A stretch of DNA of 64,000 bases from a bacterium (GCA_024226315.1 JAAELT010000420.1:1-64000); one strand, 5' to 3'. Counted from the first letter of the stretch, positions 9,257 through 18,219 are shown. Notes: a model not told the origin generated them from the sequence alone. Program-made: numbers and translations.

Positions 9257-10246
9257 ATGAAGAGCAAACTCCTGCTGGCCGCGGCGTCGACCGTGCTGGC
9301 CCTGTTGCTGTGCGAGCTGATCCTGTGGGCCGCGGCCGGCCAGGTGTACCCGCCGCCGCTCTACCCCGGCGACGTCGAGTCGGAGCGCGACGCGACCTTC
9401 GATCCGCTGGTCGGCTGGAAGCTGCCGCTTTCGACGACGCTGGACGAGACCACCGACGAGTACGCGGTCAGTTACACTTCCAACGCTCAGGGTTTCCGCT
9501 CGACGCGGGACTTCGACGACGAGTGGGCGGGCCGACGAATCGCCTTCCTCGGCGACTCCTACACCTTCGGCAGCGGCGTGGCGGACGACGAGACCTTCGC
9601 CGCCGTCCTGGAGACGATGCTGCCGGACACTCGGAGCTACAACTTCGGCATCGGCGCCTTCGGCATCGATCAGATGTGGATGACTCTACGTCACCATGCG
9701 TTGCCTCTCGATCCCGACCTGGTGGTCCTCGGGTTCATCCGCTACGACCTCGACCGTAGCCTTTCGACCTATCGCCAGGACCACATCTGGCGCTGGAAGC
9801 CCACCTTCCGGTTGGTGGACGGTGAGCTGGTGCCGATGACCCTTGAAACCCGGCCGGGCGCCGCGGTGCGCTCTTTCCACCGGCACTCACGCCTGTACCG
9901 GCTGTGGCGCAAGCTCGAGAACTCGCTGAGCCGGCGCTGGGCCATGGGCTACCGGTGGCGGCTCAACCAGGCGATCTTCGAGCAGATCCGTGACGACTGC
10001 CGAGAGGCGGGCGTGCCGCTCCTGGTCGTCTACATTCCGGTCAACCGACGCCGGCCTGTGCCGGTGTTCGAGCGCGAGTTCGCCCAGATGGGGATCGAGT
10101 ACCTGGACCTGACGCCGCTTCTGCCGCCTGACGCCGGCACGCTCTACTACCCCCGCGACCGGCACTTCAACGCCGCCGGTCATCGCTTCGCCGCCGAGGC
10201 GATCCATCGGCGCCTGACCGCGCGCGGAATCCTGGATATCCTGTAG
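9257..10246 (+). CDS. SGNH/GDSL-like hydrolase, membrane-anchored or exported
   Basis: The 329-residue protein starts with an N-terminal hydrophobic anchor (residues 4-27). FLGDSYTFG carries the block I Gly-Asp-Ser (Ser101), YNFGIGAFGIDQ corresponds to block II, and DRHFNAAGH near residues 301-309 supplies the C-terminal Asp/His block. This is the SGNH hydrolase layout used by esterases and by sugar acetyl-transferases or esterases acting on surface polysaccharides. The histidine kinase gene starts 3 nt after the stop, so the three genes from here to 12740 look like one operon. Confidence 0.82.
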   Translation: MKSKLLLAAASTVLALLLCELILWAAAGQVYPPPLYPGDVESERDATFDPLVGWKLPLSTTLDETTDEYAVSYTSNAQGFRSTRDFDDEWAGRRIAFLGDSYTFGSGVADDETFAAVLETMLPDTRSYNFGIGAFGIDQMWMTLRHHALPLDPDLVVLGFIRYDLDRSLSTYRQDHIWRWKPTFRLVDGELVPMTLETRPGAAVRSFHRHSRLYRLWRKLENSLSRRWAMGYRWRLNQAIFEQIRDDCREAGVPLLVVYIPVNRRRPVPVFEREFAQMGIEYLDLTPLLPPDAGTLYYPRDRHFNAAGHRFAAEAIHRRLTARGILDIL

Positions 10247-10249
10247 GCG

Positions 10250-12049
10250 ATGACGCTGCATGCCTCGAAACCCGCCTGGTCGTGGCTGCTGGCGGTCGGA
10301 CTGCTCGCTTTGCTGCTGATCCTGGCCTCGCTCCAGTACCGTTGGCTGGACGAGGTCAGCCGGGCCGACCGCGAGAAGACGCGCGACGTGCTGCAGACGG
10401 CGGTCGAACGCTTCGCCGAAGACTTCGATCGCGAGGTAACGCGTGCCTTCCTGTACTTCCAGCCGTCCTCGGGGTTCCGGGTGCCACCGGCGGAGGTCAC
10501 GGCGCGCGGCATGGAGCGCTGGCAGGCTTCCGCGCCCTATCCCGACCTGGTGCGCGCCGTCTTCCAGGCGCGCCCGGCCGAGGACGGCTCGCTCGAGCTC
10601 GCGCGTTTCGACCCGGCGTCGGCGAGCTTCGTGGATGCTGGGTGGCCGACGGAGCTGGAGGAGCTGCGCCGCGAGCTGGAGGGCGGCGCCAGGCCGCGCA
10701 GATTCGGCGACGATCCGCCCGGACCCAGCTTTAGCATCCTGGCCGATCGGGTGCCGGCGCTGGTCCTGCCGATGATCAGCTTCCCGCCGCCGGACGGCCC
10801 GCCGCCCATGGGCCGCGGCGCGACCATCGTCTGGCTCGATCTCGAGACCATCACGACCGAGCTTCTGCCTCGACTCACCGAGCGGCACCTGCTGGCCGGC
10901 GAAGACACCTCCTACCATGTCCGCATCGTGGCGCTCGAAGATCAGCGGTTGGTTTTCGACGGCGGCGCCGCCATGGACGGCGCCCCGACCGAAGATGGAG
11001 ACGCCAGCGCCAGACTCTTCGCCCTCTTGCCGCCCGAGAAGCTGCGCACGGCTGGCCTCGAGCCTGGTTGGCCGCACCCGCAGGAAGGCGGCCCGGGGCG
11101 CCGCTTCGGCGACGGCCGCCGCCTGCACCGCTTCTACCAGTTCATCAGCCAAGAGGAAACCGGCAGGTGGCGCCTGGTGGCGAGCCACCCCGCGGGCTCG
11201 CTTGAGGCCGCGGTGGCCAGGGCGCATCGCCGCAACCTGGTCATCAGTTTCGGCATCCTGCTGCTGCTGGCGGCGAGTCTCTTGTTGATCCTGCTCTCCA
11301 CCCGCCGCCTCCAAGCGCTGGCCAGGCAGCAGCTCGAGTTCATCGCTGGCGTCACTCACGAGCTGTTGACGCCGCTCGCGGCCATGCGCTCGGCCGGCCA
11401 GAACCTCGCCGACGGCGTAGTGGCCGAGCCCGAACAGGTCAAGCGTTATGGTGCCCTGGTCGAAGACGAGGGCCGGCGGCTGTCGCGGATGGTGGAGCAG
11501 GTGTTGGAGTTCGCCGGCATGCAGGCGGGCCGGCAAACGTACTCACTCGCCCGGACCTCCTCCGGCGAGGTGCTCGCCGCCGCGCTGGCCGAATACCAGC
11601 CGATGCTGGAAGAGAAGGGCTTCGAGGTCGAGGAGCGGATCGAAGAGCCGCTTCCCGAGGTGATGGCCGACGCGTCGGCCCTGCGCCGGGCGATCCAGAA
11701 TCTGATCGCCAACGCCCTCAAGTACGGGACCGAAGGTGCCTGGATCCGTCTCGGCGCTCGCGCGGGCGAAGGCTCCGGAGGGCGGGAGCTGCTGCTCAGC
11801 GTCGAGGACCGTGGGCCAGGCATCGCCGCGAAGGACCTGCCGCACCTTTTCGAGCCCTTCTACCGCGGCAGCAATGGCTCGGGCGAGCCGATTCCCGGCA
11901 GCGGTCTGGGGCTGAGCCTGGTGAAGCATATCGTCGAGGGCCACGGCGGTCGGGTCGAGGTCGCGACGGCAGAGGGCGAGGGCAGCCGGTTCACCATACA
12001 CGTCCCGGCGGTTGGCGAACAGCGGGAGGCAGGCGGCGATGAGCCCTGA
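10250..12049 (+). CDS. Sensor histidine kinase
   Basis: The 599-residue protein has two membrane segments, near residues 13-30 and 329-348, flanking a roughly 300-residue extracytoplasmic sensor region. No HAMP domain is obvious between the second segment and the H-box. The H-box reads THELLTPLAAM with phospho-acceptor His370; the usual Arg after HEL is Leu. ATP-binding boxes follow: LRRAIQNLIANALKYG (N), VEDRGPGI (G1), LFEPFYRG (F) and GSGLGLSLVKHIVEGHGG (G2). It should phosphorylate the response regulator whose start codon lies inside its own 3' end. The signal sensed is unknown. Confidence 0.95.
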   Translation: MTLHASKPAWSWLLAVGLLALLLILASLQYRWLDEVSRADREKTRDVLQTAVERFAEDFDREVTRAFLYFQPSSGFRVPPAEVTARGMERWQASAPYPDLVRAVFQARPAEDGSLELARFDPASASFVDAGWPTELEELRRELEGGARPRRFGDDPPGPSFSILADRVPALVLPMISFPPPDGPPPMGRGATIVWLDLETITTELLPRLTERHLLAGEDTSYHVRIVALEDQRLVFDGGAAMDGAPTEDGDASARLFALLPPEKLRTAGLEPGWPHPQEGGPGRRFGDGRRLHRFYQFISQEETGRWRLVASHPAGSLEAAVARAHRRNLVISFGILLLLAASLLLILLSTRRLQALARQQLEFIAGVTHELLTPLAAMRSAGQNLADGVVAEPEQVKRYGALVEDEGRRLSRMVEQVLEFAGMQAGRQTYSLARTSSGEVLAAALAEYQPMLEEKGFEVEERIEEPLPEVMADASALRRAIQNLIANALKYGTEGAWIRLGARAGEGSGGRELLLSVEDRGPGIAAKDLPHLFEPFYRGSNGSGEPIPGSGLGLSLVKHIVEGHGGRVEVATAEGEGSRFTIHVPAVGEQREAGGDEP

Positions 12050-12740
12050 TCTCGCGGCAGCCCGAATCCTCCTGGTCGAGGACGAGCCCAGCCTGGTGCT
12101 CACCCTGAGCGACCGGCTCCTCAGCGAGGGCTATCAGGTCGAGACTGCCGGCGACGGTGAGCGTGGGCTCGAGATGGCGATCGGTGGGTCGTTCGATCTT
12201 GTCCTTCTCGACGTCATGCTGCCGCGCAAGAACGGTTTCGACGTCTGCCGCGACCTGCGCCAGCGGGGTCTGCAGATGCCGATCCTGATGCTCACCGCCA
12301 AAGGCCAGGTGGTCGACAAGGTCGTGGGCCTGAAGCTGGGCGCCGACGACTACCTGACCAAACCCTTCGACATGATGGAGCTGATGGCGCGTATCGAGTC
12401 GTTGCTGCGGCGAGCGCGCACGCCGATCGCGCCGGCCGCCGGCAATTACGCGTTCGGTGAGATCACCGTCGACTTCCGCCGCGTCGAGGTCGTACGCGAC
12501 GGCGTGCCGCTGGATCTCTCCGCGCTCGAGTTCAAGCTGCTCGGCCACTTCATCGAGAACCGCGGCGAGGTGCTCACCCGCGACCGTCTGCTCGACGAGG
12601 TCTGGGGCTACGACTCCACGCCAACCACCCGCACGGTGGACGTTCACGTGGCCTCCCTGCGCCAGAAGCTGGAAGTCAAGCCCGCCAAGCCGCAGTTCAT
12701 CCTCACCGTCCACGGGCGGGGTTACAAGTTCGTGGGCTAG
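12039..12740 (+). CDS. OmpR-family response regulator
   Basis: The ATG at 12039 was chosen because gggaggc (12024-12030) lies about 8 nt upstream; it overlaps the kinase stop by 11 nt, implying translational coupling. The 233-residue product has a receiver domain with the acidic pocket Glu14-Asp15, phospho-acceptor Asp58 (LVLLDVMLP), Thr86 and Lys108 (LTKPFD). A winged-helix trans_reg_C domain follows, with LDLSALEFKLLGHFIEN, LLDEVWGYD and TVDVHVASLRQKLE. It is the expected partner of the kinase; target promoters are unknown. Confidence 0.95.
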   Translation: MSPDLAAARILLVEDEPSLVLTLSDRLLSEGYQVETAGDGERGLEMAIGGSFDLVLLDVMLPRKNGFDVCRDLRQRGLQMPILMLTAKGQVVDKVVGLKLGADDYLTKPFDMMELMARIESLLRRARTPIAPAAGNYAFGEITVDFRRVEVVRDGVPLDLSALEFKLLGHFIENRGEVLTRDRLLDEVWGYDSTPTTRTVDVHVASLRQKLEVKPAKPQFILTVHGRGYKFVG

Positions 12741-12751
12741 CAGCCTGGTGC

Positions 12752-13225
12752 CTACTTGAAAGACCGCAGCAGCACCAGCAGCAAGACCCCGAACGCCAGT
12801 ACGGGCGGGCCTTCGGCTAGCGTCCAGAACCAGGGCAGGCCGGCACGCAGGTCGATCGCCACCATCGCGGCGCCGAAGACGATGTTCATGGCGGCGAGGT
12901 ACTTCAGCACGCCGGCGTAGCGGCGCACGTCGCTCGCCACCACCAGGTACAGGCCGCCGTGGATGCCGTAGAGGAGAGAGACCGAGCGGGTCAGGTACTC
13001 GACCAGCGGTGAGGCCGGGAGCTCACCCAGACCGAGGCGGGCGTGGCTCCACGCCATCCATGATGTGGGTAGAAGGGCGGCCGCGAAAGCGAGCAGCATG
13101 AACGCGCCGCCGAGGCGGAGCAGGATCGCCGCCACGAATTCGCTCGAAGACCTCTCGGCCGAAGACTTGCTCGAAGACCTCTCGGCCGAAGTCTTGTCTT
13201 CGTTCGAGATCGCGCTACCGGACAT
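12752..13225 (-). CDS. Four-helix membrane protein, unknown
   Basis: Starting at the ATG at 13225 (MSGSAISNEDKT), the product is 157 residues. A Ser/Glu/Lys-rich N-terminal stretch, partly duplicated at DNA level, precedes four hydrophobic segments: around ILLRLGGAFMLLAFAAALL, LLYGIHGGLYLVVA, LAAMNIVFGAAMVAI and PPVLAFGVLLLVLL. The layout resembles small DUF-type integral membrane proteins with no known activity. It converges on the response regulator gene with an 11-nt gap. A 179-residue version from 13291 is possible but adds no recognisable feature. Confidence 0.65.
   Translation of the reverse strand: MSGSAISNEDKTSAERSSSKSSAERSSSEFVAAILLRLGGAFMLLAFAAALLPTSWMAWSHARLGLGELPASPLVEYLTRSVSLLYGIHGGLYLVVASDVRRYAGVLKYLAAMNIVFGAAMVAIDLRAGLPWFWTLAEGPPVLAFGVLLLVLLRSFK
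13143..13196. repeat. 27-bp tandem duplication inside the membrane protein gene
   Basis: Two adjacent 27-nt units, 13143-13169 and 13170-13196, differ at one position. Each starts ctcgaagacctctcgg. Being a multiple of three, the duplication adds nine codons to the hydrophilic N-terminal tail (AERSSSKS-like residues) without breaking the frame. Confidence 0.85.
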
Positions 13226-13329
13226 CGTCAGCGGGACCGTACTATGAGCGTTTCCAACCGTCAAGCACGCTTCCGGCGACGCGGATTGCATTCGTGCTGG
13301 GGAGCTGGAACAATCGGCGGTAATCCGCG

Positions 13330-14808
13330 ATGGCCAGCCGATCCTTCCACGCCCTCTTCCTCCGCGCCCGCGACCAGTTTGCCGGCTCCAGCCGCTGGCT
13401 CTACCTCGCCGTCCTGGCCCTTGCCGTGGTGCACGTGACGATCGTCACCCCGTTCGTCGAGGGCAGCCGCCTCGAGCTCGAGACCGTTTCCGAGCGCAGC
13501 CGTCTGGCCGCGGTCGAGCGGGGCCTGGCCGAGGTGCGGCCGGCTCTCGATGCGGTCCGCAAAGAGGCGACCTCGACCCTGACACCGATCCTGGATCGCC
13601 TGATCGAGGATCTGGAGGCAGACTTCGACCGTCTCGAGGCAACCCACCGGCAAATCGTGGCGGCAGCGGGGGAGCCGGGCGAGGAGGACGAGACGGTCGG
13701 GGAGCCGGCGCCCGGTGCCGCGCCCTTCGTGCTCCATGACGCCGATCGCGTCGCCGACCTGCGCGACGCGGAGACTCGCCAACAGCTGCTGGCCGCTTTC
13801 GCGCCGCTGGTCGAGGAGTTGATCTCAGGTCCGCGGTTCTTCGACGTGGAAGGTGCCTGGAAAGACGGCGTCCGGCCCCGCCTGGAGGGCCGGCTCGATC
13901 AGGCGTCGAGCGCCCTGCCGCGGCTGCGCGGGCGGTTCCCCGAGGCCGAGGCCCAATGGGACGCTCTCACCAGCTCACTCGCGGGCGTCGGCCGTGCCGC
14001 CCTGGATGTGCGTTTCGAAGCGCCGTCCGAACCATTCTGGTGGACCGCCGGCAGTCCCGGGCAGCAGATCGAGCTCGGCTTGACCGAGGCGACCCGCGAC
14101 CGGATCCGCCGGCCCACCGCGCTGATAAAGTTGCGGACGGCGGTCGACGAGTCGTTCGAGCGCCAGGGCCGAGTCGCCGAGCGCCTCACCCAGGCGAAGC
14201 GAGAGCTGGCCGAGCTGCCCGCCGCCGGGACCCTCTCGGGGCTCGATCTCGAAGCCCTGGTGGCGATGTTTCCACTGCTGTTGGGCATGGCGCTGGGCGG
14301 TGGCGCGGTGTGGCGCAGCCAGCGGCTGCGCGAGCTCGGTTTCACCACCCGCATGGCGGTCGAGCACGGCGGCCCGGCGGGCCTGCGGAGATGGTTCTGG
14401 AGTCAGATTCAGTGGCGCACGGCGGCCGGTGAATCGGCCGCTTCCGCCTGGCACTGGTGCGTGCTGCAGACGCTCCTCGGCTATCTCCTGGCCATGACCT
14501 GGATCGCCCTGGCCGCCGTGCAGCTACGCCGTCTCGAAACCTTCGACCGCCAACGGCTGATGATCTTCGCCATCGCCGGCGCCGCGATCGTGTTGTTCGC
14601 CGTCGTCCACCGGCTGGTGGTCGCTCGCGGGGCGATCATCGGGCTGGAGCGCGCGGCTGGGCTCGTCGAGACCGAGGTCGCGGCCGAACCCGAGGACGAG
14701 ATCTACGAGGTCCCGATCCCGACCGGTGGCGAGGCCGAGGCCGTGGACGTCGCGCAGGGCGACGGCGAAGATCCCGACTTCCTCGACGTCCAGACCCTCA
14801 GAAGATGA
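13330..14808 (+). CDS. Membrane protein with coiled-coil periplasmic region, unknown
   Basis: The 492-residue protein has one N-terminal membrane segment (about residues 20-38). A long, charged, helical region to about residue 300 includes segments likely to form coiled coil. Three more hydrophobic segments follow near 303-322, 375-392 and 405-425. The C-terminus is acidic (EVAAEPEDEIYEVPIP). No catalytic motif was recognised. Its stop overlaps the ATG of the acyl-CoA ligase (ATGA at 14805-14808), so the two are translated as a coupled pair, though no functional link is evident. Confidence 0.7.
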   Translation: MASRSFHALFLRARDQFAGSSRWLYLAVLALAVVHVTIVTPFVEGSRLELETVSERSRLAAVERGLAEVRPALDAVRKEATSTLTPILDRLIEDLEADFDRLEATHRQIVAAAGEPGEEDETVGEPAPGAAPFVLHDADRVADLRDAETRQQLLAAFAPLVEELISGPRFFDVEGAWKDGVRPRLEGRLDQASSALPRLRGRFPEAEAQWDALTSSLAGVGRAALDVRFEAPSEPFWWTAGSPGQQIELGLTEATRDRIRRPTALIKLRTAVDESFERQGRVAERLTQAKRELAELPAAGTLSGLDLEALVAMFPLLLGMALGGGAVWRSQRLRELGFTTRMAVEHGGPAGLRRWFWSQIQWRTAAGESAASAWHWCVLQTLLGYLLAMTWIALAAVQLRRLETFDRQRLMIFAIAGAAIVLFAVVHRLVVARGAIIGLERAAGLVETEVAAEPEDEIYEVPIPTGGEAEAVDVAQGDGEDPDFLDVQTLRR

Positions 14809-16319
14809 GCGCCGGCGCCTCTCTGGAAGTCATCGAGCGTGCTCGGGAGCATGGCTCGCGCACCGCCGTCGTCGAGGTGGGTGAGGCGACCAGCTACCGC
14901 ACCCATAGCTATGCAGACCTGCTCGACGCTTCGAGGAAAGTCGCGGCGGCGCTCCTGGGGAGCCGCCGCGACTTGAGGCAGCACCGCGTCGGGATCCTGC
15001 TGCCCCCAGGCTCCGAGCTCATCGCCGCCCTGTGGGGCATCTGGCGCGCCGGTGGCGTCGCCGTGCCCCTGGCCCTCGCCCACCCCCCGGCCGAGCTCGC
15101 CTTCGTGGTCGACGACTGCCAGGTGTCGAGCGTGCTCACCGACGCCGAGCTCGAGCCGAGGATCCGCGCGCGTCGCCCGACCCTGCGCGTCGCCGAGATC
15201 CTCGCGGGCAGCGACGTCGAGCGCGGCATAGGCCCGACGGTCGACCCCAGGCAGGGCGCCACCATCCTGTACACCAGCGGCACCACGGGCAAACCCAAGG
15301 GTGTGGTCACCAGCCACCTCAATCTCCAGGCGCAGATCCGCAACCTGGTCGACGCCTGGCGCTGGAGCCCCGAGGACCGGATCCTGGAGTTCCTGCCGCT
15401 CCATCACGTGCACGGATTGGTCAACGTCGTCGGCTGCGCTCTTTGGTCGGGCGCGGTGTGCGAGGTACTGCCGCGGTTCGACGCCGGCCGGGTATGGGCG
15501 AGCATCCTCTCGGGTCGCTTGACCCTGCTGATGGCGGTGCCGACCATCTACGTGCGCCTGATCAAGGCGTGGGAAGAGGCAGGCAAACAGGAACGCGCGG
15601 CGATGTCGCGCGCCGCCTCCCGCCTGCGCCTGATGGTCTCCGGCTCGGCGGCGCTGCCGGTGCCGGTGCTCGAGCGCTGGCGGGAGATCACCGGTCACGT
15701 GCTGCTAGAACGCTACGGCATGACCGAGATCGGCATGGCGCTTTCGAACCCGTACGAGGGAGAGCGAGTGGCGGGCGCCGTCGGCGCGCCCCTGCCGGGA
15801 GTCGACGTGCGGCTGGTGGACGGCGAAGGGCAGGTCGTGCCGGCCGGTGAGCCGGGTGAGATCGAGGTGCGCGGTCCGACCGTCTTCCGCCGCTACTGGC
15901 AACGGGCCGAGGCTACCCGCGAGGCGTTTCGCGACGGCTGGTTCCAGACCGGCGACCTGGCGGTGGTGGAGGACGGTGTCTACCGCATCCTCGGCCGCCA
16001 GAGCGTCGACATCATCAAGTGCGGCGGCGAGAAGATCTCGGCGCTCGAGATCGAGACCGCCCTGCTCGGCCATCCGGAGATCGAGGAGTGCGCCGTCGTC
16101 GGCCTGGAGGACGCGGAGTGGGGCCAGCGGGTGGCGGCGGCGGTGGTGGTGGTCTCGGGCGGCGGAGAGATGGATCTCGACACCCTGCGAGGGTGGGCGC
16201 GCGAGCGGCTCGCCGTCTACAAAGTGCCGAGCCGAGTCAAGTGCTTCGGTGAGCTGCCGAAGAACGCCATGGGTAAGGTCACCAAGCCGGCGGTGGCCGC
16301 GGCGTTCGACGAATCCTGA
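14805..16319 (+). CDS. Malonyl-CoA synthetase-like AMP-forming acyl-CoA ligase (MatB/ACSF3 type)
   Basis: The 504-residue enzyme starts at the ATG overlapping the upstream stop; a longer reading frame upstream only shadows the preceding gene. The AMP-binding P-loop YTSGTTGKPKG begins at Tyr156. FLPLHHVHGLVN, LMVSGSAALPVPVLERW, ERYGMTEIGMALSNP and GAPLPGVDVRL follow in order and closely recall mitochondrial ACSF3 and bacterial MatB malonate-CoA ligases. The C-terminal domain has GRQSVDIIKCGGEKISALEI and a catalytic Lys in NAMGKVTK. Expected reaction: malonate (or methylmalonate) + CoA + ATP to the CoA ester. Substrate assignment rests on motif resemblance only. Confidence 0.87.
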   Translation: MSAGASLEVIERAREHGSRTAVVEVGEATSYRTHSYADLLDASRKVAAALLGSRRDLRQHRVGILLPPGSELIAALWGIWRAGGVAVPLALAHPPAELAFVVDDCQVSSVLTDAELEPRIRARRPTLRVAEILAGSDVERGIGPTVDPRQGATILYTSGTTGKPKGVVTSHLNLQAQIRNLVDAWRWSPEDRILEFLPLHHVHGLVNVVGCALWSGAVCEVLPRFDAGRVWASILSGRLTLLMAVPTIYVRLIKAWEEAGKQERAAMSRAASRLRLMVSGSAALPVPVLERWREITGHVLLERYGMTEIGMALSNPYEGERVAGAVGAPLPGVDVRLVDGEGQVVPAGEPGEIEVRGPTVFRRYWQRAEATREAFRDGWFQTGDLAVVEDGVYRILGRQSVDIIKCGGEKISALEIETALLGHPEIEECAVVGLEDAEWGQRVAAAVVVVSGGGEMDLDTLRGWARERLAVYKVPSRVKCFGELPKNAMGKVTKPAVAAAFDES

Positions 16320-16354
16320 CCGGCGGCGACAATACGTAACTGGGAGACGAAGGC

Positions 16355-16600
16355 ATGGCCAAGGCGATCGGCGTCGGCGGAATCTTCTTCAAGTCGAAGG
16401 ATCCCGAGAAGCTCGGGCAGTGGTACAACCTCATGGTCGACGACCTGGACGGTGCCCTGGCCCAGGTGCGGGAGGGGGGCGCCGAGATCGTCGGCGAAGT
16501 GCAGGAAGAGGAATACGGCCGCTTCGGCTGGTTCATGGATCCCGAGGGCAACAAGGTCGAGCTCTGGCAACCGCCGGAGACTATGCCGGAGGACTCCTAG
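16355..16600 (+). CDS. Internally shortened VOC (glyoxalase/bleomycin-resistance) protein
   Basis: The 81-residue product begins with the standard VOC first strand (GVGGIFFKSKDPEKLGQWY) and ends with the standard last strands (EYGRFGWFMDPEGNKVELW plus QPPE). Relatives of this type are about 115-130 residues, with roughly 45 more residues between the WY helix and the VDDLDGAL strand. Here WY runs straight into NLMVDDLDG, so a central strand-helix block is missing while the frame is kept. A ribosome site (tgggagacg) precedes the ATG. It may be a minimal half-module that dimerises, or a decaying gene. Confidence 0.75.
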   Translation: MAKAIGVGGIFFKSKDPEKLGQWYNLMVDDLDGALAQVREGGAEIVGEVQEEEYGRFGWFMDPEGNKVELWQPPETMPEDS

Positions 16601-16601
16601 G

Positions 16602-17525
16602 CTGTCCTCCGCCGGGGCGCCGATCACGCGGGAGATCCCCGTCGCGGTGCCCGACGGCACCCGCCTCGTAGCCACTCTCTTCGAGCCGTCGGCACCGGCC
16701 GACGGTGGCCCGGTGATGGTGTGCTTCGCGGCCATGGGGGTGCGGGCGTCGTACTACCGGCCGTTGGCCGAGGCGTTGTGCCGGCAGGGCCTGCGCGCCG
16801 TGACCGTCGACCTGCGCGGCAACGGCTTCAGCTCGGTGCGGGCGGGCCGCGGCAGCGACTTCGGCTACCGCGAGATCGCCGAGCTCGACTTCCCGGCGGT
16901 GATCCGCGCCGTGCGCGAGCAGGTGCCGGGTGACGTCGTCCTGCTGGGGCACAGCCTCGGGGGACAGCTGGCCTGCCTGGCCGCCGCCGCCGATCCCGGC
17001 CAGCAGGTGGGCATTGTGCTCATTGCTTCCTGCTCCATCTACTTCCGGGGCTGGAGCTTCCCGCGCAATCTGTGGGTGCTCGGCTTCACCCAGGTGGCCG
17101 ACCTGACCGCCCGCGTCCTCGGCTACTTCCCCGGCCACCTCGTGCGCTTCGGCGACCGCGAGGCCCGCCGCCTGGTCCGCGACTGGTCGCACCAGGGGCG
17201 CACCGGCCGCTACCGGGTGGCCGGCTCCGAGCACGACTACGAGGCCCTGCTGGCGCGTCTCGAGCTGTCGGTGCTGGCGATCTCCTTCGCCGACGACCAC
17301 TACGCCCCGCGTCACGCCGTTGCCCACCTGCTCGGCAAGATGCCGGCCGCCGAAACGACCCACGTCGTCCTCTCCCCGTCTGACCTCGGCGCCCGTGCCG
17401 TCGGCCACTTCGGCTGGGTGCGCCACGCCGACCTTCTGGCGCCGCGGATCGCGGAGTGGCTGCAGGGGCATGAGGTGGCAGAGGCTTGTCCAGCCACCGA
17501 GCCCGGTGCGCGGATCGACGATTGA
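16602..17525 (+). CDS. Alpha/beta hydrolase
   Basis: No ATG start suits this 307-residue product. GGAGGA at 16588-16593 stands 8 nt before CTG 16602, while a GTG at 16647 would cut the first beta strand (ITREIPVAV), so CTG 16602 is preferred but unproven. Fold signatures are VTVDLRGNGFS, then LLGHSLGGQLA with the nucleophile Ser near residue 118, SFADDHYAPRHA around the acid position, and VGHFGWVRH with the probable catalytic His near the C-terminus. It starts immediately after the VOC stop, suggesting an operon from 13330 onwards. Substrate unknown; S33-type serine hydrolases are closest in look. Confidence 0.8.
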   Translation: MSSAGAPITREIPVAVPDGTRLVATLFEPSAPADGGPVMVCFAAMGVRASYYRPLAEALCRQGLRAVTVDLRGNGFSSVRAGRGSDFGYREIAELDFPAVIRAVREQVPGDVVLLGHSLGGQLACLAAAADPGQQVGIVLIASCSIYFRGWSFPRNLWVLGFTQVADLTARVLGYFPGHLVRFGDREARRLVRDWSHQGRTGRYRVAGSEHDYEALLARLELSVLAISFADDHYAPRHAVAHLLGKMPAAETTHVVLSPSDLGARAVGHFGWVRHADLLAPRIAEWLQGHEVAEACPATEPGARIDD

Positions 17526-17659
17526 GCTCCTCCAGCACCCGCGGCAGACGGACGAGCGGATCATCAGGCCCATGAAACCTGCTCGACCTGGTTGCGATGC
17601 CCTGGTCGAGCTCATCGAGGCCACGTGGCAGACGAACGGATCGATCATGGAGCCCATCC

Positions 17660-17869
17660 AGGCATGTTCGACATTGCCTCGATGGGAGGGGGAGGGTCAC
17701 TCAGGCATGTTCGACAATGCCCCGGTGCGAGGGTGAGGGTCACTCAGGCATGTTCGACAATGCCCCGGTGCGAGGGTGAGGGTCCCCCAGGCATGCTCGA
17801 CATTGCCCCGATGGGAGAGTGAGGGTCATCCAGGCATGCTCGACATTGCCCCAACGGCAGGATGAGGCC
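17660..17869. repeat. 43-bp tandem repeat array, five copies
   Basis: The core aggcatg starts at 17660, 17703, 17746, 17789 and 17832, an exact 43-nt period. The middle copies are nearly identical and the outer ones drift. Each unit contains ggcat-gttcgaca-atgcc or a close variant, a 5-bp stem around an 8-nt loop, followed by a purine-rich gagggtgaggg tract. Because 43 is not a multiple of three, the array is unlikely to encode protein. There are no variable spacers, so it is not CRISPR. Confidence 0.92.
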
Positions 17870-18030
17870 CGCCCACGTGTGTTCGGCTGTTGAGAGGGCC
17901 ACCCGTTTCGTTTCCAAGGCGGTGTAAGAAACCGCGATCCTCTTCGACTCATCCTAAGAAGACAGGCCCGAAGAATCGGGCGTGGCGTTCCATCCTCAGT
18001 ACTCGACCTACAAAGATCCGGAGACCCGAT

Positions 18031-18219
18031 ATGTCCAGGTCAAGCTTCTCGAAGCTCGACCCCCACGTCGGGACGCTGGCGCCCACGTGGGAGGCGGGTC
18101 TCCGGTTCCGCAACAGCATGACGCTTTCCTGGACCTTCAACGAGCTCGGCACCAGAGCACAGCACTTCACCCTCGGATATGACGTGAAGTGGAGGACAGG
18201 CGGAGCACGCGCCGGTTGA
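18031..18219 (+). pseudogene. Possible remnant of an outer-membrane beta-barrel C-terminus
   Basis: A 62-residue open frame reads LDPHVGTLAPTWEAGLRFRN, then MTLSWTFNELGTRAQHF and TLGYDVKWR. The alternating polar/aromatic pattern looks like the last strands of a porin-type barrel. No upstream barrel sequence or good ribosome site is visible in the repeat-rich DNA before it. It could be chance; confidence is low. Confidence 0.3.

Noticed and set aside
13143..13196. Functional repeat domain
   Set aside because: Only two 27-bp copies in a disordered tail; most likely a simple slippage duplication.
17660..17869. CRISPR array
   Set aside because: Units are contiguous with no variable spacers, and no cas genes are present.
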